A stretch of DNA of 25,077 bases from CAYMCO01 sp964388955 (GCA_964388955.1 CAYMCO010000049.1:1-25077), one strand, 5' to 3'; counted from the first letter of the stretch, positions 15,267 to 23,613 are shown. The notes: generated by a model not told the origin, from the letters alone. Numbers and translations: made by a program.

Positions 15267-15394
15267 TGAGCGACCCTCCTGATTGGCAATGACAAATCCC
15301 TCACCCTGATTCTCCTATATCGGGGCGGCCCCATCCAGCGCTCTTTGGCTCAGGGGGTCGCGCGCAAGATGGCGTGTGTGAAAGCATATGACAT

Positions 15395-15417
15395 CTATCA
15401 CCTTTTCCATGTGATAG
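15395..15417. promoter_or_regulatory. Inverted repeat in a divergent promoter region
   Basis: CTATCAC and GTGATAG flank a nine-base spacer, between the divergent site-2 protease remnant and the CC/HH membrane protein gene. It has the size of a dimeric repressor site. No matching copy was noticed elsewhere in the window. Confidence 0.3.
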
Positions 15418-15483
15418 GCCATTTTGCGCTGTCATGGGTTTGTGATCTCCGCTATGGTGGGGTGGAAATCTGCACGGCAGGAG

Positions 15484-15983
15484 ATGATTGATTTGGGGAC
15501 CCGCCGCCGATACCTGCTTCCGATCATCGCCGGTGCTGGGGGATCGCTGCTCCTGAGCGGGATATATTTCGGTATCGTCTCGCTGGCGGAGAGCCCGGCG
15601 CACTCGGCCGAGCTGTTCTGGCAGGATCGATGGATCGTGCTGCCGATTCTGGCAGGCTTCGGCGTCCAGGTTGGGCTGTACGTGATCTTGAAGAAGAAGC
15701 TGTTCTTCCCGGTCAAGGACACCGGCCCGAGAGGGGCGCTGACGGGGGCAGGCGGCGGACTGTCCGCCACCGCCATGGCCGCCTGCTGCGCCCACCACGT
15801 CACCGACGTGCTCCCGCTGGCTGGGCTCACGGCTGCGGCGACCTTCCTGGCCCAGTATCAACTGTTCTTCATTGGGTGGGTTTGGCGACCACGATTTTGG
15901 GCATCATCGTCATGCTGGCGATCCTGATGCGCGAGAGGCGCACGGCACTGCGGATGGCGCCCTCATCGATGGAGGCCGCATGA
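15484..15983 (+). pseudogene. Four-helix CC/HH-motif membrane protein, single frameshift
   Basis: From ATG at 15484 (AGGAG immediately before; TTG at 15493 has better spacing) the frame gives YLLPIIAGAGGSLLLSGIYF, WIVLPILAGFGVQVGLYVIL, a cytoplasmic loop, then GLSATAMAACCAHHVTDVLP and FLAQYQLFFIG. At about 15872-15880 (ATTGGGTGGG) coding continues in another frame as VGLATTILGIIVMLAILMRE and ends at 15983, overlapping the next ATG. One base change in length restores a protein of about 165 residues with four helices. The CC-x-HH pair in the third helix could bind Cu or another soft metal; I do not recognise the family by name. Confidence 0.6.
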
Positions 15984-16530
15984 GGAAGGTGCTGCGAATC
16001 CTTGGCAGACTATATGAGCACCCAGGGCTTCGTTGCCTGCGGCTGAAGCCCCTGCTCTGGCTTGGATTGGCTGTGCTGGTGGTGTGGCTGCTCCCCGGAT
16101 GCAGCTCGGGGGGAGGGGGGCGACAGCATCGTCACCGGGGCAGGGAGGGGACCTCGAGCAGTCGAGGGTTCAGTCTCAGGTTCAATTGGGGACGCTGCTG
16201 GACCGGCAGGGCGCTGTGGAGGTTGCGGCGACGCCGCTGGACATGGGCGCGGGAAGCGGGGGGAAGCTGGCGTTCCAGGTGAGCATGAACACCCACTCGG
16301 TGGATCTCTGCATGGATTTGGCAGCGCTCTCTACAGCGGAAACAGACCTTGGCATCCTTTTTCCCGCCTTGTCCTGGAGCGGCGGAAGCGGACACCACGT
16401 CACGGGAGTGCTTGAGTTTCCGGGAATCGCCCCGGATGGGAGCTCATTGCTGCAGGGTGCCAAGGAACCCATATTGACGATTCGCGGGGTGGACGCGGAA
16501 GAGCGGGTATTCGTGTGGCAGATCCCATGA
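15980..16530 (+). pseudogene. Lipoprotein with frameshift in a G-tract
   Basis: ATG at 15980 overlaps the previous stop (ATGA). Residues 25-41 form a lipoprotein signal peptide ending LLPGC (C41). At 16108-16120 the sequence is six G, one A, six G. Beyond it coding is in another frame: QSRVQSQVQLGTLLDRQGAV, TPLDMGAGSGGKLAFQVSMN, THSVDLCMDLAALS, GILFPALSWSGGSGHHVTGV and IRGVDAEERVFVWQIP. The product would be a secreted beta-rich domain whose HH and acidic residues could bind metal. The break may be a sequencing error, decay, or a phase-variable tract. The stop overlaps the start of the thioredoxin-CcdA gene, so the three genes form one unit. Confidence 0.6.
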
Positions 16531-17777
16531 GGCTCGTGATGATTGGGGTAAGACGTGCGCCAATCGGCCTGGCACTCTTGGCAGCCGTTCTCTTTCCCTT
16601 CGTGCCGGGCACCGCGGCCTCTGCATTCCCGGAGCAGGAAGGGATCATCCATATCTTCTTCAGCGCGGGCTGCGCGGACTGCTGGCCCTATGTCGAAGAG
16701 GTGATGATCCCCGCGCTGCGGGAGGGGGGTATCGAAGCTCCGACCGAGATCCATGACTACACGGTCCCGCAGGAGCGGGCCCGGCTGCTGGAGATGGGGG
16801 ACGAGATCGGGCTGCCTCGCTCTATCGCCGATTCGCTGTACGCTTTTGTGCCGCTGGAAGCTGGGAATCTGGTGATCCTGGGCCACGTGCCGCCGGACCT
16901 GATCGATCAAATCCTGGCCAGTCCTGAACGGCCGCCGCAAATGGTGGTGTGGCAGCCGGAGATGCACGGCGAGCCCACCGAATACCGGCTGTGGGCGTGG
17001 CGTGGGGAGGTCTCCATCTTCGACATTGACACGCCGTTCCAGCAGGCGCTTCCGCAGGCGCTGGCCGCCAGCGGGCCGCTCCCGGTGGGGTTGGCGAACC
17101 TGGGCCAACTGCTGCCCGCGGTCATGGTCACCGGGTTGGTCGATTCGGTCAATCCTTGCGCCTTCGCGGTCATCCTGCTGCTGCTGGCATTTCTGTTCAC
17201 CATCCGGCAGTCCAGGCGCCAGATTCTGAAACTGGGTTTGGTGTATATCGGCATGATCTTCCTGGTGTACTTCGCCATCGGCCTAGGGATTCTGCGAGCG
17301 GTGCGGTTCTCCGACGATCCCCATTTCGTGGCCCGGGCGGGGAGCTGGATACTGATCGGCCTGGGCGTGATCAATCTGATCGAATACTTCTTCCCGCGGT
17401 TTCCCATCAAGCTGCACATGCCTGCCGCCGCGGGCGACAAGACCAACGAGCTGCTCAAGCAGGCCACCGTGCCGGCGACGGTGGGGGTCGGGCTGCTGGT
17501 GGGGCTATGCACCTTTCCCTGCTCGGGCGGCGTGTACGTCTCGATCATCACCTTGCTCAACGCCCGCACCACCCTGGGTTGGGGTGTGGGCTATCTGGCA
17601 CTGTATAACGTGCTCTTCGTGCTGCCCCTGATCGTGATCCTGCTGGGGGCGGGCAACCGGGCGATGGCCAAGCGCTGGGCGCGATGGGAGCGCGAATACT
17701 CGCGCCCCATCCGCTTGTGGTATGGCTTGATCATGGTCGGCCTGGGCGCGGCCATGCTGCTGTGGGTCATCGGGTAG
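16527..17777 (+). CDS. Thioredoxin-like domain fused to CcdA/DsbD membrane domain
   Basis: 416 residues from ATG at 16527, which overlaps the upstream stop. A signal/anchor segment (IGLALLAAVLFPFVPGTAA) is followed by an extracytoplasmic thioredoxin-like domain with C49-A-D-C52 and a family-like FFSAGCADCWPYVEE stretch. From about residue 195 the CcdA/DsbD membrane module begins. It has NPCAF (C211) in its first helix and CTFPCSG (C328, C332) in a later one, with GLGVINLIEYFFP between. Such modules carry reducing equivalents from cytoplasmic thioredoxin across the membrane. Here the acceptor domain is built in, at the N-terminus. Likely clients are TlpA (12320), cytochrome c (4593) and cysteine-bearing copper proteins. 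Confidence 0.9.
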   Translation: MRLVMIGVRRAPIGLALLAAVLFPFVPGTAASAFPEQEGIIHIFFSAGCADCWPYVEEVMIPALREGGIEAPTEIHDYTVPQERARLLEMGDEIGLPRSIADSLYAFVPLEAGNLVILGHVPPDLIDQILASPERPPQMVVWQPEMHGEPTEYRLWAWRGEVSIFDIDTPFQQALPQALAASGPLPVGLANLGQLLPAVMVTGLVDSVNPCAFAVILLLLAFLFTIRQSRRQILKLGLVYIGMIFLVYFAIGLGILRAVRFSDDPHFVARAGSWILIGLGVINLIEYFFPRFPIKLHMPAAAGDKTNELLKQATVPATVGVGLLVGLCTFPCSGGVYVSIITLLNARTTLGWGVGYLALYNVLFVLPLIVILLGAGNRAMAKRWARWEREYSRPIRLWYGLIMVGLGAAMLLWVIG

Positions 17778-17881
17778 GGCAGGCCGTTGTGGGCTCTGGA
17801 CATGCGCGCGGCGTCGGGCCAGGAGTTCTAGCGACCGACTGCCGCCCCATGAATCTCATGACGACTGACGGAGTATTCGCC

Positions 17882-18103
17882 ATGGACCGGAAACACATGC
17901 TTGTCATGTTGCTGTGCTGTCTGGCGCCGATCCTCGCCATTTCAGCGCTGTTCCTCCTCCAGGTTCCCATCAGCACTCTGCTCCTGCTCGCCCTGGTGAT
18001 GATCTGCCCGCTGAGCCATCTGCTGATGATGAGGCATATGGACCATGAGGCCGCCTTGACGACGGATGACCACCATCCCCATGCGGACGAATCGGGAGCA
18101 TAG
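17882..18103 (+). CDS. Small DUF2933-like membrane protein with His-rich tail
   Basis: 73 residues from ATG at 17882 (GGAG about nine bases before). Two hydrophobic segments (MLVMLLCCLAPILAISALFL and TLLLLALVMICPLSHLLMMR) precede a tail with HMDHEA and DDHHPHADES. The CPLxHxLMM pattern at the end of the second helix is typical of DUF2933-type proteins, which often occur beside copper and silver export genes. Met, Cys and His placement suggests metal binding at the membrane surface. It faces the YHS protein gene convergently. Confidence 0.65.
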   Translation: MDRKHMLVMLLCCLAPILAISALFLLQVPISTLLLLALVMICPLSHLLMMRHMDHEAALTTDDHHPHADESGA

Positions 18104-18335
18104 AGCCGGCCCCGGGGATGTGTGCGGCGGGAATCATATGCCGATGATGGGGGCCCCCTGGATCCGGCCGGAGAGCCGATTCCCGAACCTCCCGATGAAC
18201 GCGGGTCTGAAGATTGACCACTGCACTGGATGGATGGCGTGCCTCATGAGCCCCGCGCTTCTCGCCCCGGGGTCTGCTGGGGGCGCCAGGCAATTGCTCG
18301 CCGGACTCTATCGGATCAGATCGCTTGGAGGAAGT

Positions 18336-18365
18336 GCAGGCGGCCAGCTCCCTCTGGCCGCCTGC
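18336..18365. terminator. 12-bp perfect hairpin between convergent genes
   Basis: GCAGGCGGCCAG pairs fully with CTGGCCGCCTGC across a six-base loop (CTCCCT). There is no T-run on either side, so it may be a bidirectional hairpin terminator of the GC-rich type or an mRNA-stabilising end. Confidence 0.5.
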
Positions 18366-18398
18366 GTTGGATGGGGGAAAAGGGCGCAGGGCAAGCGG

Positions 18399-18416
18399 GG
18401 GGGCAGCCCTGCCCCC
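18399..18416 (-). terminator. GC hairpin just after the YHS gene
   Basis: GGGGGCAG and CTGCCCCC with a two-base centre lie 12 bases beyond the YHS stop codon on the minus strand. No T-run follows. Confidence 0.3.
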
Positions 18417-18427
18417 GGGTCGCCATA

Positions 18428-18610
18428 CTAGTGATGGCCGTGGTGGCCGTGGCCCATACCAGCCTCCTCCTCCATATACCTCATCGGGTTTTCGTCGAAG
18501 GCCTTCTTGCATCCAGGTGCGCAGAAATAGTAGGTCTTCCCCATGTGCTCCGACTTCCACTCGGCAGTGGCCTCGTCCACTTGCATACCACATACGGGAT
18601 CCGTTGCCAT
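18428..18610 (-). CDS. YHS domain protein with His-rich C-terminus
   Basis: 60 residues. AAAGGAG lies seven bases before the ATG. The YHS pattern is complete: DPVCGMQVD (C7), EHMGKTYYFCAPGCKKAF (C30, C34) and a short final helix NPMRYMEEE. It ends in GMGHGHHGHH, a metal-binding tail. YHS domains are small metal-binding modules often fused to or encoded beside P1B ATPases such as CopA and CopB, where they hold copper or another soft metal. As a free-standing protein it probably acts as a cytoplasmic metal carrier. Confidence 0.88.
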   Translation of the reverse strand: MATDPVCGMQVDEATAEWKSEHMGKTYYFCAPGCKKAFDENPMRYMEEEAGMGHGHHGHH

Positions 18611-18828
18611 CCTTTTCTCCTTTCGAATGGACCTCTGTGACTTTGATCGAAACTTGATGTCGAAGAGGCAATAGCGTCTGCCTTCTCAGACCCTCAACCT
18701 CGCTTCGAATATATCCCCTCTCGCAGGGCGTTGCCAGGGCACTCTTGCGCCTGGCTGTATAGGCGAATCGGCGGGGTATGGGCTTGCACATCCCCGCATG
18801 CGCACCAGTGTGCATCTTCCGAATCCGT

Positions 18829-19170
18829 TCATCTGACCCGACCCCCGGGATAGATCCCCGAGCGGTGTGGGATGCTCTCCGCGGCCGTATGCCTCCGAAA
18901 ATGACCAAAATCATCCAGCAATTGCAGCAAGGTCTCCGAGGGATCAAAAGGTAGATCCTGGATGCAACGACGTATGCGGGACAGCAAGTGAGGGTCTCGG
19001 CGAAGCCGATGAGAGGTCTGTGGCAATGCCGAGTTCCGCAGCCAGAACTCAAACGCCCGATCTGCATCCCGGGCCGGGTCGCCCGCGAAAAGCCCCCGCC
19101 CCGTCGACGCCCACGCGTTTCCAATATACAAGTACGCATCGCGGATCAGCTCATCACTATTCGCCACCAT
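18829..19170 (-). CDS. Hypothetical ORF, possibly a remnant
   Basis: 113 residues from ATG at 19170 with a protein-like composition (VANSDELIRDAYLYIGNAWA, GRGLFAGDPARDADRAFEFW, LPFDPSETLLQLLDDFGHF). The frame continues upstream without stop into poorly protein-like sequence. A GAGAGGG sits too close to the ATG to be a good ribosome site. It may be a real small protein or the end of the decayed metallo-hydrolase gene. No family recognised. Confidence 0.3.
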   Translation of the reverse strand: MVANSDELIRDAYLYIGNAWASTGRGLFAGDPARDADRAFEFWLRNSALPQTSHRLRRDPHLLSRIRRCIQDLPFDPSETLLQLLDDFGHFRRHTAAESIPHRSGIYPGGRVR

Positions 19171-19429
19171 TCCCTCTCGGCCGAGCAGCGCGAGAAGTCT
19201 TCGCACTGGCTGGAGCGGAGCAAGCACACGCTCGTGAATGGGGTGTTTCTCCGGGCCGCGATGGGATCGGAATGGCGGCAGGTGAGGAGGGTCGCCTGAA
19301 TCCCGGCGGAGAACAGGCCGGACGGTTCTTCGGGGCGGGGGTTTGGCCCCTGCAGCAGGGGCTGCAGCGGGCAGTAGACAGACGCCGTGCGTTGTCCCCC
19401 CATCCAACCAGGGGACGCTCTGATGCATG

Positions 19430-19750
19430 GAACCCAGGATATGTCCCGAGGGTCTCCATGTCACGGCAAGAGAATCCAGGTGCAGGACCTCCTGAAATAT
19501 GACCGGAAGAACGCGCTTCATTGCGGCTTCGGAATCTTGGGCGGTGAAGAGCGGCAGGGCGGGCTGATGCCGACTGTAGCCAGTCTTGTTCGCATAAGCG
19601 GCTTCCCGGTCTTGAAGATGGCCGCGTCCGGCAGCAGAAGCCTCAGAAGAGCACCTGTCGCCTCGGTGGCGAAGATTGGCCCCCCGAATCCATGGGCGAC
19701 CAGACGCAGCAGATACCCGACATGTCCGGAGTGCAGGCCGCCAATCATCC
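19430..19750 (-). pseudogene. Beta-CASP metallo-hydrolase remnant (MBL-fold RNase-like)
   Basis: Two minus-strand frames together spell the middle of a beta-CASP metallo-beta-lactamase protein. First comes GYLLRLVAHGFGGPIFATEA then TGALLRLLLPDAA. After a frameshift come DREAAYANKTGYSRHQPALP, LFTAQDSEAAMKRVLP and VTWRPSGHILGS (the AGHILGS motif). The zinc signature HxHxDH that should precede GYL is scrambled to LHSGHVG, and the sequence after HILGS loses sense near 19430. The N- and C-terminal parts are missing. Inactive; the ancestor would have been an RNA-processing nuclease-like enzyme. Confidence 0.65.
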
Positions 19751-19895
19751 GGCGAAGAGAGCAGGCGTCCCATTAGTCTTTACAGAAACTTCATGCAGCG
19801 AACAAGCCAGCTCTAATCTCCCTGGATAGGATGGGATCGATGGTGAAGTGCAAATCTGATAGAAGTGGGAATAGTAGCAGGAAAGGAGCATGAAG

Positions 19896-20180
19896 ATGAT
19901 GGGTGGAGGCATGATGGGCGGGACTGGGTTTGGTGGGTTGGGGTCCTTTGGGCTTCTAGGCGGGCTGCTCAACCTTACCGTCACGCTGGGCGTGATCGTT
20001 GGTGTGATCGTGCTGGTGGTCTACCTGATCCGCCGGCTCAATAATGGGGGCCAAAGCTTCATGGGGAGTGCGGCACAGGCCCCAATACGCCCCAACCCCC
20101 GGGAAATCCTTCAAGAGCGATATGCGCGCGGCGAGATCGAGCGCGAGCAGTTTCAACAAATGCTGACCGATCTCGAATAG
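19896..20180 (+). CDS. SHOCT-domain membrane protein
   Basis: 94 residues from ATG at 19896, seven bases after AAAGGAG; ATG at 19890 is only one base away from it. A Met/Gly-rich N-terminus (MMGGGMMGGTGFGG) precedes one membrane helix (LTVTLGVIVGVIVLVVYLI). The SHOCT motif closes the protein: REILQERYARGEIEREQFQQ then MLTDLE. Proteins of this layout commonly sit next to copper/heavy-metal efflux genes. The Met-rich end could bind Cu(I). Function is not established. It points convergently towards copB. Confidence 0.85.
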   Translation: MMGGGMMGGTGFGGLGSFGLLGGLLNLTVTLGVIVGVIVLVVYLIRRLNNGGQSFMGSAAQAPIRPNPREILQERYARGEIEREQFQQMLTDLE

Positions 20181-20200
20181 CGGCCGTAAAATGCTTTCCC

Positions 20201-20216
20201 TGGGGGAATTCCCCCA
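20201..20216. terminator. 16-bp perfect palindrome between SHOCT gene and copB
   Basis: TGGGGGAATTCCCCCA lies 21 bases after the SHOCT stop, with further CCC/GGG pairing outside it. Between two convergent genes this is most likely a hairpin terminator, although it lacks a T-run. Confidence 0.45.
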
Positions 20217-20363
20217 CGGGGAGCTTGTCGTTGGGGTTGACCCCCTGCGCTTCCGCCAGTGACGCACGCTCACGATTGTGATGCCGGCGTTCGAAGCCCC
20301 TCCGCGGCGGCTTTTCTGATGCCGGCGCGGGGGAGCGAGCTGGATTGAGTGGCGCCATTGGCC

Positions 20364-22535
20364 TCAAGCGGGTTGGGTGACGCCGATATCCTGCCGCCGC
20401 AGCAGTTGGGCGTTGATGGCCACGATCACGGTGCTGAGCGACATGAGCAAAGCACCCACGGCGGGCGAGAGCAGGATGCCGATGGGCGCCAGAACGCCGG
20501 CGGCCAAGGGCAAGGCAACCACGTTGTAGCCGGTGGCCCAGACCAGGTTCTGAACCATCTTGCGGTAGCTCGCCCGGCTCAGGGAGAAGATCTTGACCAC
20601 GTCCAGCGGGTTGCTCCTCACCAGGATGATGCCCGCCGATTCGATGGCCACGTCGGTGCCGCTGCCGATGGCGATGCCTACATCCGCGCGCGTGAGCGCG
20701 GGGGCGTCATTGACGCCGTCGCCGACCATGGCTATCTTCCTGCCCTGGCGCTGCAGCTCTGTCACCTTCTGGTCCTTGTCCTCGGGGAGCACCTCGGCGA
20801 AGTATTGATCAATGCCCAGTTCCTCCGCCACCGACTTGGCTACCGCCTGGCTGTCGCCCGTCAGCATGGCCACCTCCACGCCCATCTCGTGCAGGCGATC
20901 GATGGCCGGTTTGCTTTCCGGGCGGATCACGTCCGCCAGCGCGAAGGATGCCGCCACCTCAGTCCCGTGAACCAAATGCACCACACTTTGCCCTCTGGAG
21001 CTGGCTCGCTCATCGAACTGGGCCAGCTTCTCTGGCGCCTGTATCTCGAGCATCTCCAGCAGCCTCGGCCCGCCCACATAGACGGTGGCGCCGTCCCATT
21101 GGGCCCGCACACCGCGCCCCTTGATGGCCTCGAAATCCTCGATTTTGGGCAGCTTCACGCCGCGCTCCTGTGCAGTAAGCCGCATGCCGCGGGCGATCGT
21201 GTGTTCTGAGTCGCCCTCGATGGCGGCCGCTAGGCCCAGCGTGTGCTCCTCGCTCCAGCCATCGGTGGTCTGCATGTCGACGACTCCAAACTCACCTTTC
21301 GTCAGCGTGCCCGTCTTGTCAAAGATGATGGTGTCGATGGAGCGCGCCTCTTCCAGCGCCAGCCGGTCGCGGACAAGGATGCCGTTGTTGGCCCCCATGG
21401 CGGTGGTGATGGCCACCACCAGCGGGATGGCCAACCCCAGGGCGTGCGGACAGGCGATCACCAGCACCGTGGCCACGCGGGCGATGACCTGCACGTCGAA
21501 GCCCACCGCGATGACCCAGGCGATGGCGGTGATCACCGCTACCCCGATGGCGACATAGAACAGCCATCCGGCGGCCTTATCGGCAAGGATTTGGGTGTTG
21601 GACTTGCTCTGTTGCGCCTGCTCCACCAGGCGCATGATGCCCGCCAGCGCGGTGTCCTTGCCGGTCGCTTGCACACGCACCCGCAGACTGCCTTCGCCGT
21701 TGATGGAACCGCCGATGACCGGGTCGCCCGGATCCTTCGACACGGGTTTGGATTCGCCGGTGATCATGGCTTCGTTGACCTCGGATTCGCCCTCCTGAAC
21801 CTGGCCGTCGGCGGGAATGCTGGCACCCGGCCTCACCAGCACCAGGTCGCCCTCCTTGAGTTCGCTCGTCGGGACCTGTACCACCTCGCCGTCTGGATTG
21901 ATTCGCTCCGCGGTGTCGGGCATGAGCTTGGCCAATTCGTCCAAGGCGCCGGAGGCCTGGCGGATGCTGCGCATCTCCAGCCAGTGCCCCAGGAGCATGA
22001 TATCGATCAGCGTGACCAGCTCCCAGAAGAAGGTGGAGCCCGTGGGAATGAAGAGCGCGGCCACGCTGTAGACGAAGGCCACGCTGATGGCGAGCGAGAT
22101 GAGCAGCATCATCCCCGGTCGCCGGTTCTTGACCTCCGGCACGGCCATCTGCAGGAAGGGCAGGCCGCCATAGAAGAAGACGATCACCGCAAAGACAGGC
22201 GTGATCCACTGGCTGCCCGGAAATGCCGGCAACTGGAAGCCCAGGGTGGCCTGAACAAAGGGGCTGAAAAGCAGGACGGGGATGGATATCAGCGAACTGA
22301 TCCAGAAGCGCTTGCGAAACATCTGCTCGTGCCCGGTGTGATCGACGTGCGCTTCGTGGTCACCGTGACCACCGCCGTCGTGGCTTTCGTGTCCGGCGCC
22401 ATGCTCGTGGTCGCCGTGTTTGGCTTCGGGCATGGCCCCGGCCTGATTTCCCATTTGGGTGTGGTGGCTGTGCTCCTGGCTCCCCGATGTCTCGGCCACA
22501 TGGTCGTGGGGCCCATGCATATGCTTCTCGTTCAT
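20364..22535 (-). CDS. copB: CopB-type copper P1B-3 ATPase with His-rich N-terminus
   Basis: 723 residues. The first 72 residues are packed with His and Met (HMHGPHDH, HHTQ, HGDHEHGAGHESHDG), with no HMA domain. The membrane CPH motif (C362-P-H364), rather than CPC, and the late MSLST signature place it in the P1B-3/CopB group, which exports Cu(II) or Cu(I). Other motifs: TGES actuator loop, DKTGT (D406), GDGVNDAP. The nucleotide-binding motif reads SEHT (443-446), not the usual SEHP; this variant should be checked against close CopB relatives. The gene is intact and likely follows the methyltransferase gene on one transcript (61-base gap). Confidence 0.95.
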   Translation of the reverse strand: MNEKHMHGPHDHVAETSGSQEHSHHTQMGNQAGAMPEAKHGDHEHGAGHESHDGGGHGDHEAHVDHTGHEQMFRKRFWISSLISIPVLLFSPFVQATLGFQLPAFPGSQWITPVFAVIVFFYGGLPFLQMAVPEVKNRRPGMMLLISLAISVAFVYSVAALFIPTGSTFFWELVTLIDIMLLGHWLEMRSIRQASGALDELAKLMPDTAERINPDGEVVQVPTSELKEGDLVLVRPGASIPADGQVQEGESEVNEAMITGESKPVSKDPGDPVIGGSINGEGSLRVRVQATGKDTALAGIMRLVEQAQQSKSNTQILADKAAGWLFYVAIGVAVITAIAWVIAVGFDVQVIARVATVLVIACPHALGLAIPLVVAITTAMGANNGILVRDRLALEEARSIDTIIFDKTGTLTKGEFGVVDMQTTDGWSEEHTLGLAAAIEGDSEHTIARGMRLTAQERGVKLPKIEDFEAIKGRGVRAQWDGATVYVGGPRLLEMLEIQAPEKLAQFDERASSRGQSVVHLVHGTEVAASFALADVIRPESKPAIDRLHEMGVEVAMLTGDSQAVAKSVAEELGIDQYFAEVLPEDKDQKVTELQRQGRKIAMVGDGVNDAPALTRADVGIAIGSGTDVAIESAGIILVRSNPLDVVKIFSLSRASYRKMVQNLVWATGYNVVALPLAAGVLAPIGILLSPAVGALLMSLSTVIVAINAQLLRRQDIGVTQPA

Positions 22536-22596
22536 AGTGGTTCGTCCCTCACATTGTCATATTGCGACTGATCACCGGCGGAGCTCAGGTTGAGCT

Positions 22597-23493
22597 TCAG
22601 GTCCGTGGCGCGCCGCCGCGTTCTTCTGGCTTTTCAATTATAACCAGCCCCAGGTCCCCGATGGGCCCCGTGAAGCGCTGAAAGCGCTCCAGGCCCGGAA
22701 ACTGTCGGACCAGATCGCGATCAACTGGCCTAACGCTCAACAGGGGGTAGGTCCTGCGTATCAGGCCCGAGATCGGCCCATGGCCGACCACCTCAAATAG
22801 AAGGAGCATATGCCCGCCGGGCCGCAGCCGCTCCCAGGCCTTCTGGACGGCTCTTGCGGGGTCGGGCAGGTGTTCGAAGGCCCAGGTAGAAATAATCAGG
22901 TCGTAGTCTCCCCCGGGCAGCGGCTCGGAAAGCAGGTCCATCTGGTGGAAGACGACGTGGCTGAGCTTACCAAACTTGCGTTGGGCCTGTGCCAGCATGG
23001 CCGGGGTGAGATCGACGCCGGTGTAGGAATCGTAGGGCAGGTCCAGATCGGTGATGCGGGCCAGGTTGGCGCCCGCCCCGCAGGCCAGGTCCAGCACCCG
23101 CCCACCGTCGCTCAGGAAATCCGTCAAGTGCCGATCGAAGTCTCGATGCGCGTCGACGTAGAACCAGCGGCGCCACTCCGGATCGACCGCCGCGTAGGCA
23201 GCCGCCACGGCGCGATAGAGTTCGGGGACTTCGAAGGGCGCGCGGCGCAGGATCATGTATCCCAGGCAAGCCTCGGCTGCGCCGGCCAGGCGCAGCGCCC
23301 AGGCCGGCCAACGGCCGAGCCAATCTATCACCGCACGAAACAGCGCTCCCCCGGGTACATACCGATACAGGCGCAGGTATCGCTTGCCAAAGATCACCGT
23401 CGAGCTCCCGTCCAGAAGCATATATAGCGCGATGGCCCGCAGCGCGCCCCTCGCTCCAATCACTTCCTGGACATCCTCTTCGTCAATCATCAT
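22597..23493 (-). CDS. Class I SAM-dependent methyltransferase
   Basis: 298 residues from ATG at 23493 (GGAGG five bases before); an earlier in-frame start at 23565 lacks a ribosome site. The N-terminal 130 residues are helical (ALRAIALYMLLDGSSTVIFG, RWPAWALRLAGAAEACLGYM) and not typical of the core fold. The methyltransferase domain follows: VLDLACGAGANLARI (motif I), YTGVDLTPAMLAQAQ, YDLIISTWAFEHLPDP and RLRPGGHMLLLFEV. All SAM-binding motifs are present. The substrate is unknown; the hydrophobic front part suggests a lipid or membrane-associated one. It lies directly upstream of copB. Confidence 0.85.
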   Translation of the reverse strand: MMIDEEDVQEVIGARGALRAIALYMLLDGSSTVIFGKRYLRLYRYVPGGALFRAVIDWLGRWPAWALRLAGAAEACLGYMILRRAPFEVPELYRAVAAAYAAVDPEWRRWFYVDAHRDFDRHLTDFLSDGGRVLDLACGAGANLARITDLDLPYDSYTGVDLTPAMLAQAQRKFGKLSHVVFHQMDLLSEPLPGGDYDLIISTWAFEHLPDPARAVQKAWERLRPGGHMLLLFEVVGHGPISGLIRRTYPLLSVRPVDRDLVRQFPGLERFQRFTGPIGDLGLVIIEKPEERGGAPRT

Positions 23494-23613
23494 CCCATCC
23501 TCCCTCCAAGGGCTCGCTTTGGCCCGGATCTGTTTGTGCTTCCCCAAGCGGTGTAGAGCGAGCATGCTGCGCCCGCTGGAGACCCGGGCGAATTCCGCTC
23601 GACGTGGCTCATA

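Larger units (their letters stand above)
18104..18427. other. Convergent intergenic region with two hairpins
   Basis: No convincing gene; frames present are Pro/Gly/Arg-rich. It contains a 12-bp perfect stem (18336-18365) and a GC hairpin (18399-18416), both between the converging DUF2933-like and YHS genes, as expected for terminators. Confidence 0.45.

Noticed and set aside
17970..19139. A 389-codon minus-strand open frame
   Set aside because: Runs across the DUF2933-like gene, the hairpin region and the YHS gene in wrong frames; composition is not protein-like.
20349..21209. A 286-codon plus-strand open frame
   Set aside because: Antisense shadow of the CopB C-terminal half.
21243..22571. 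A 442-codon plus-strand open frame
   Set aside because: Fully antisense to copB; His/Gln/Arg-rich with no family pattern, while copB on the other strand has every P-type ATPase motif.
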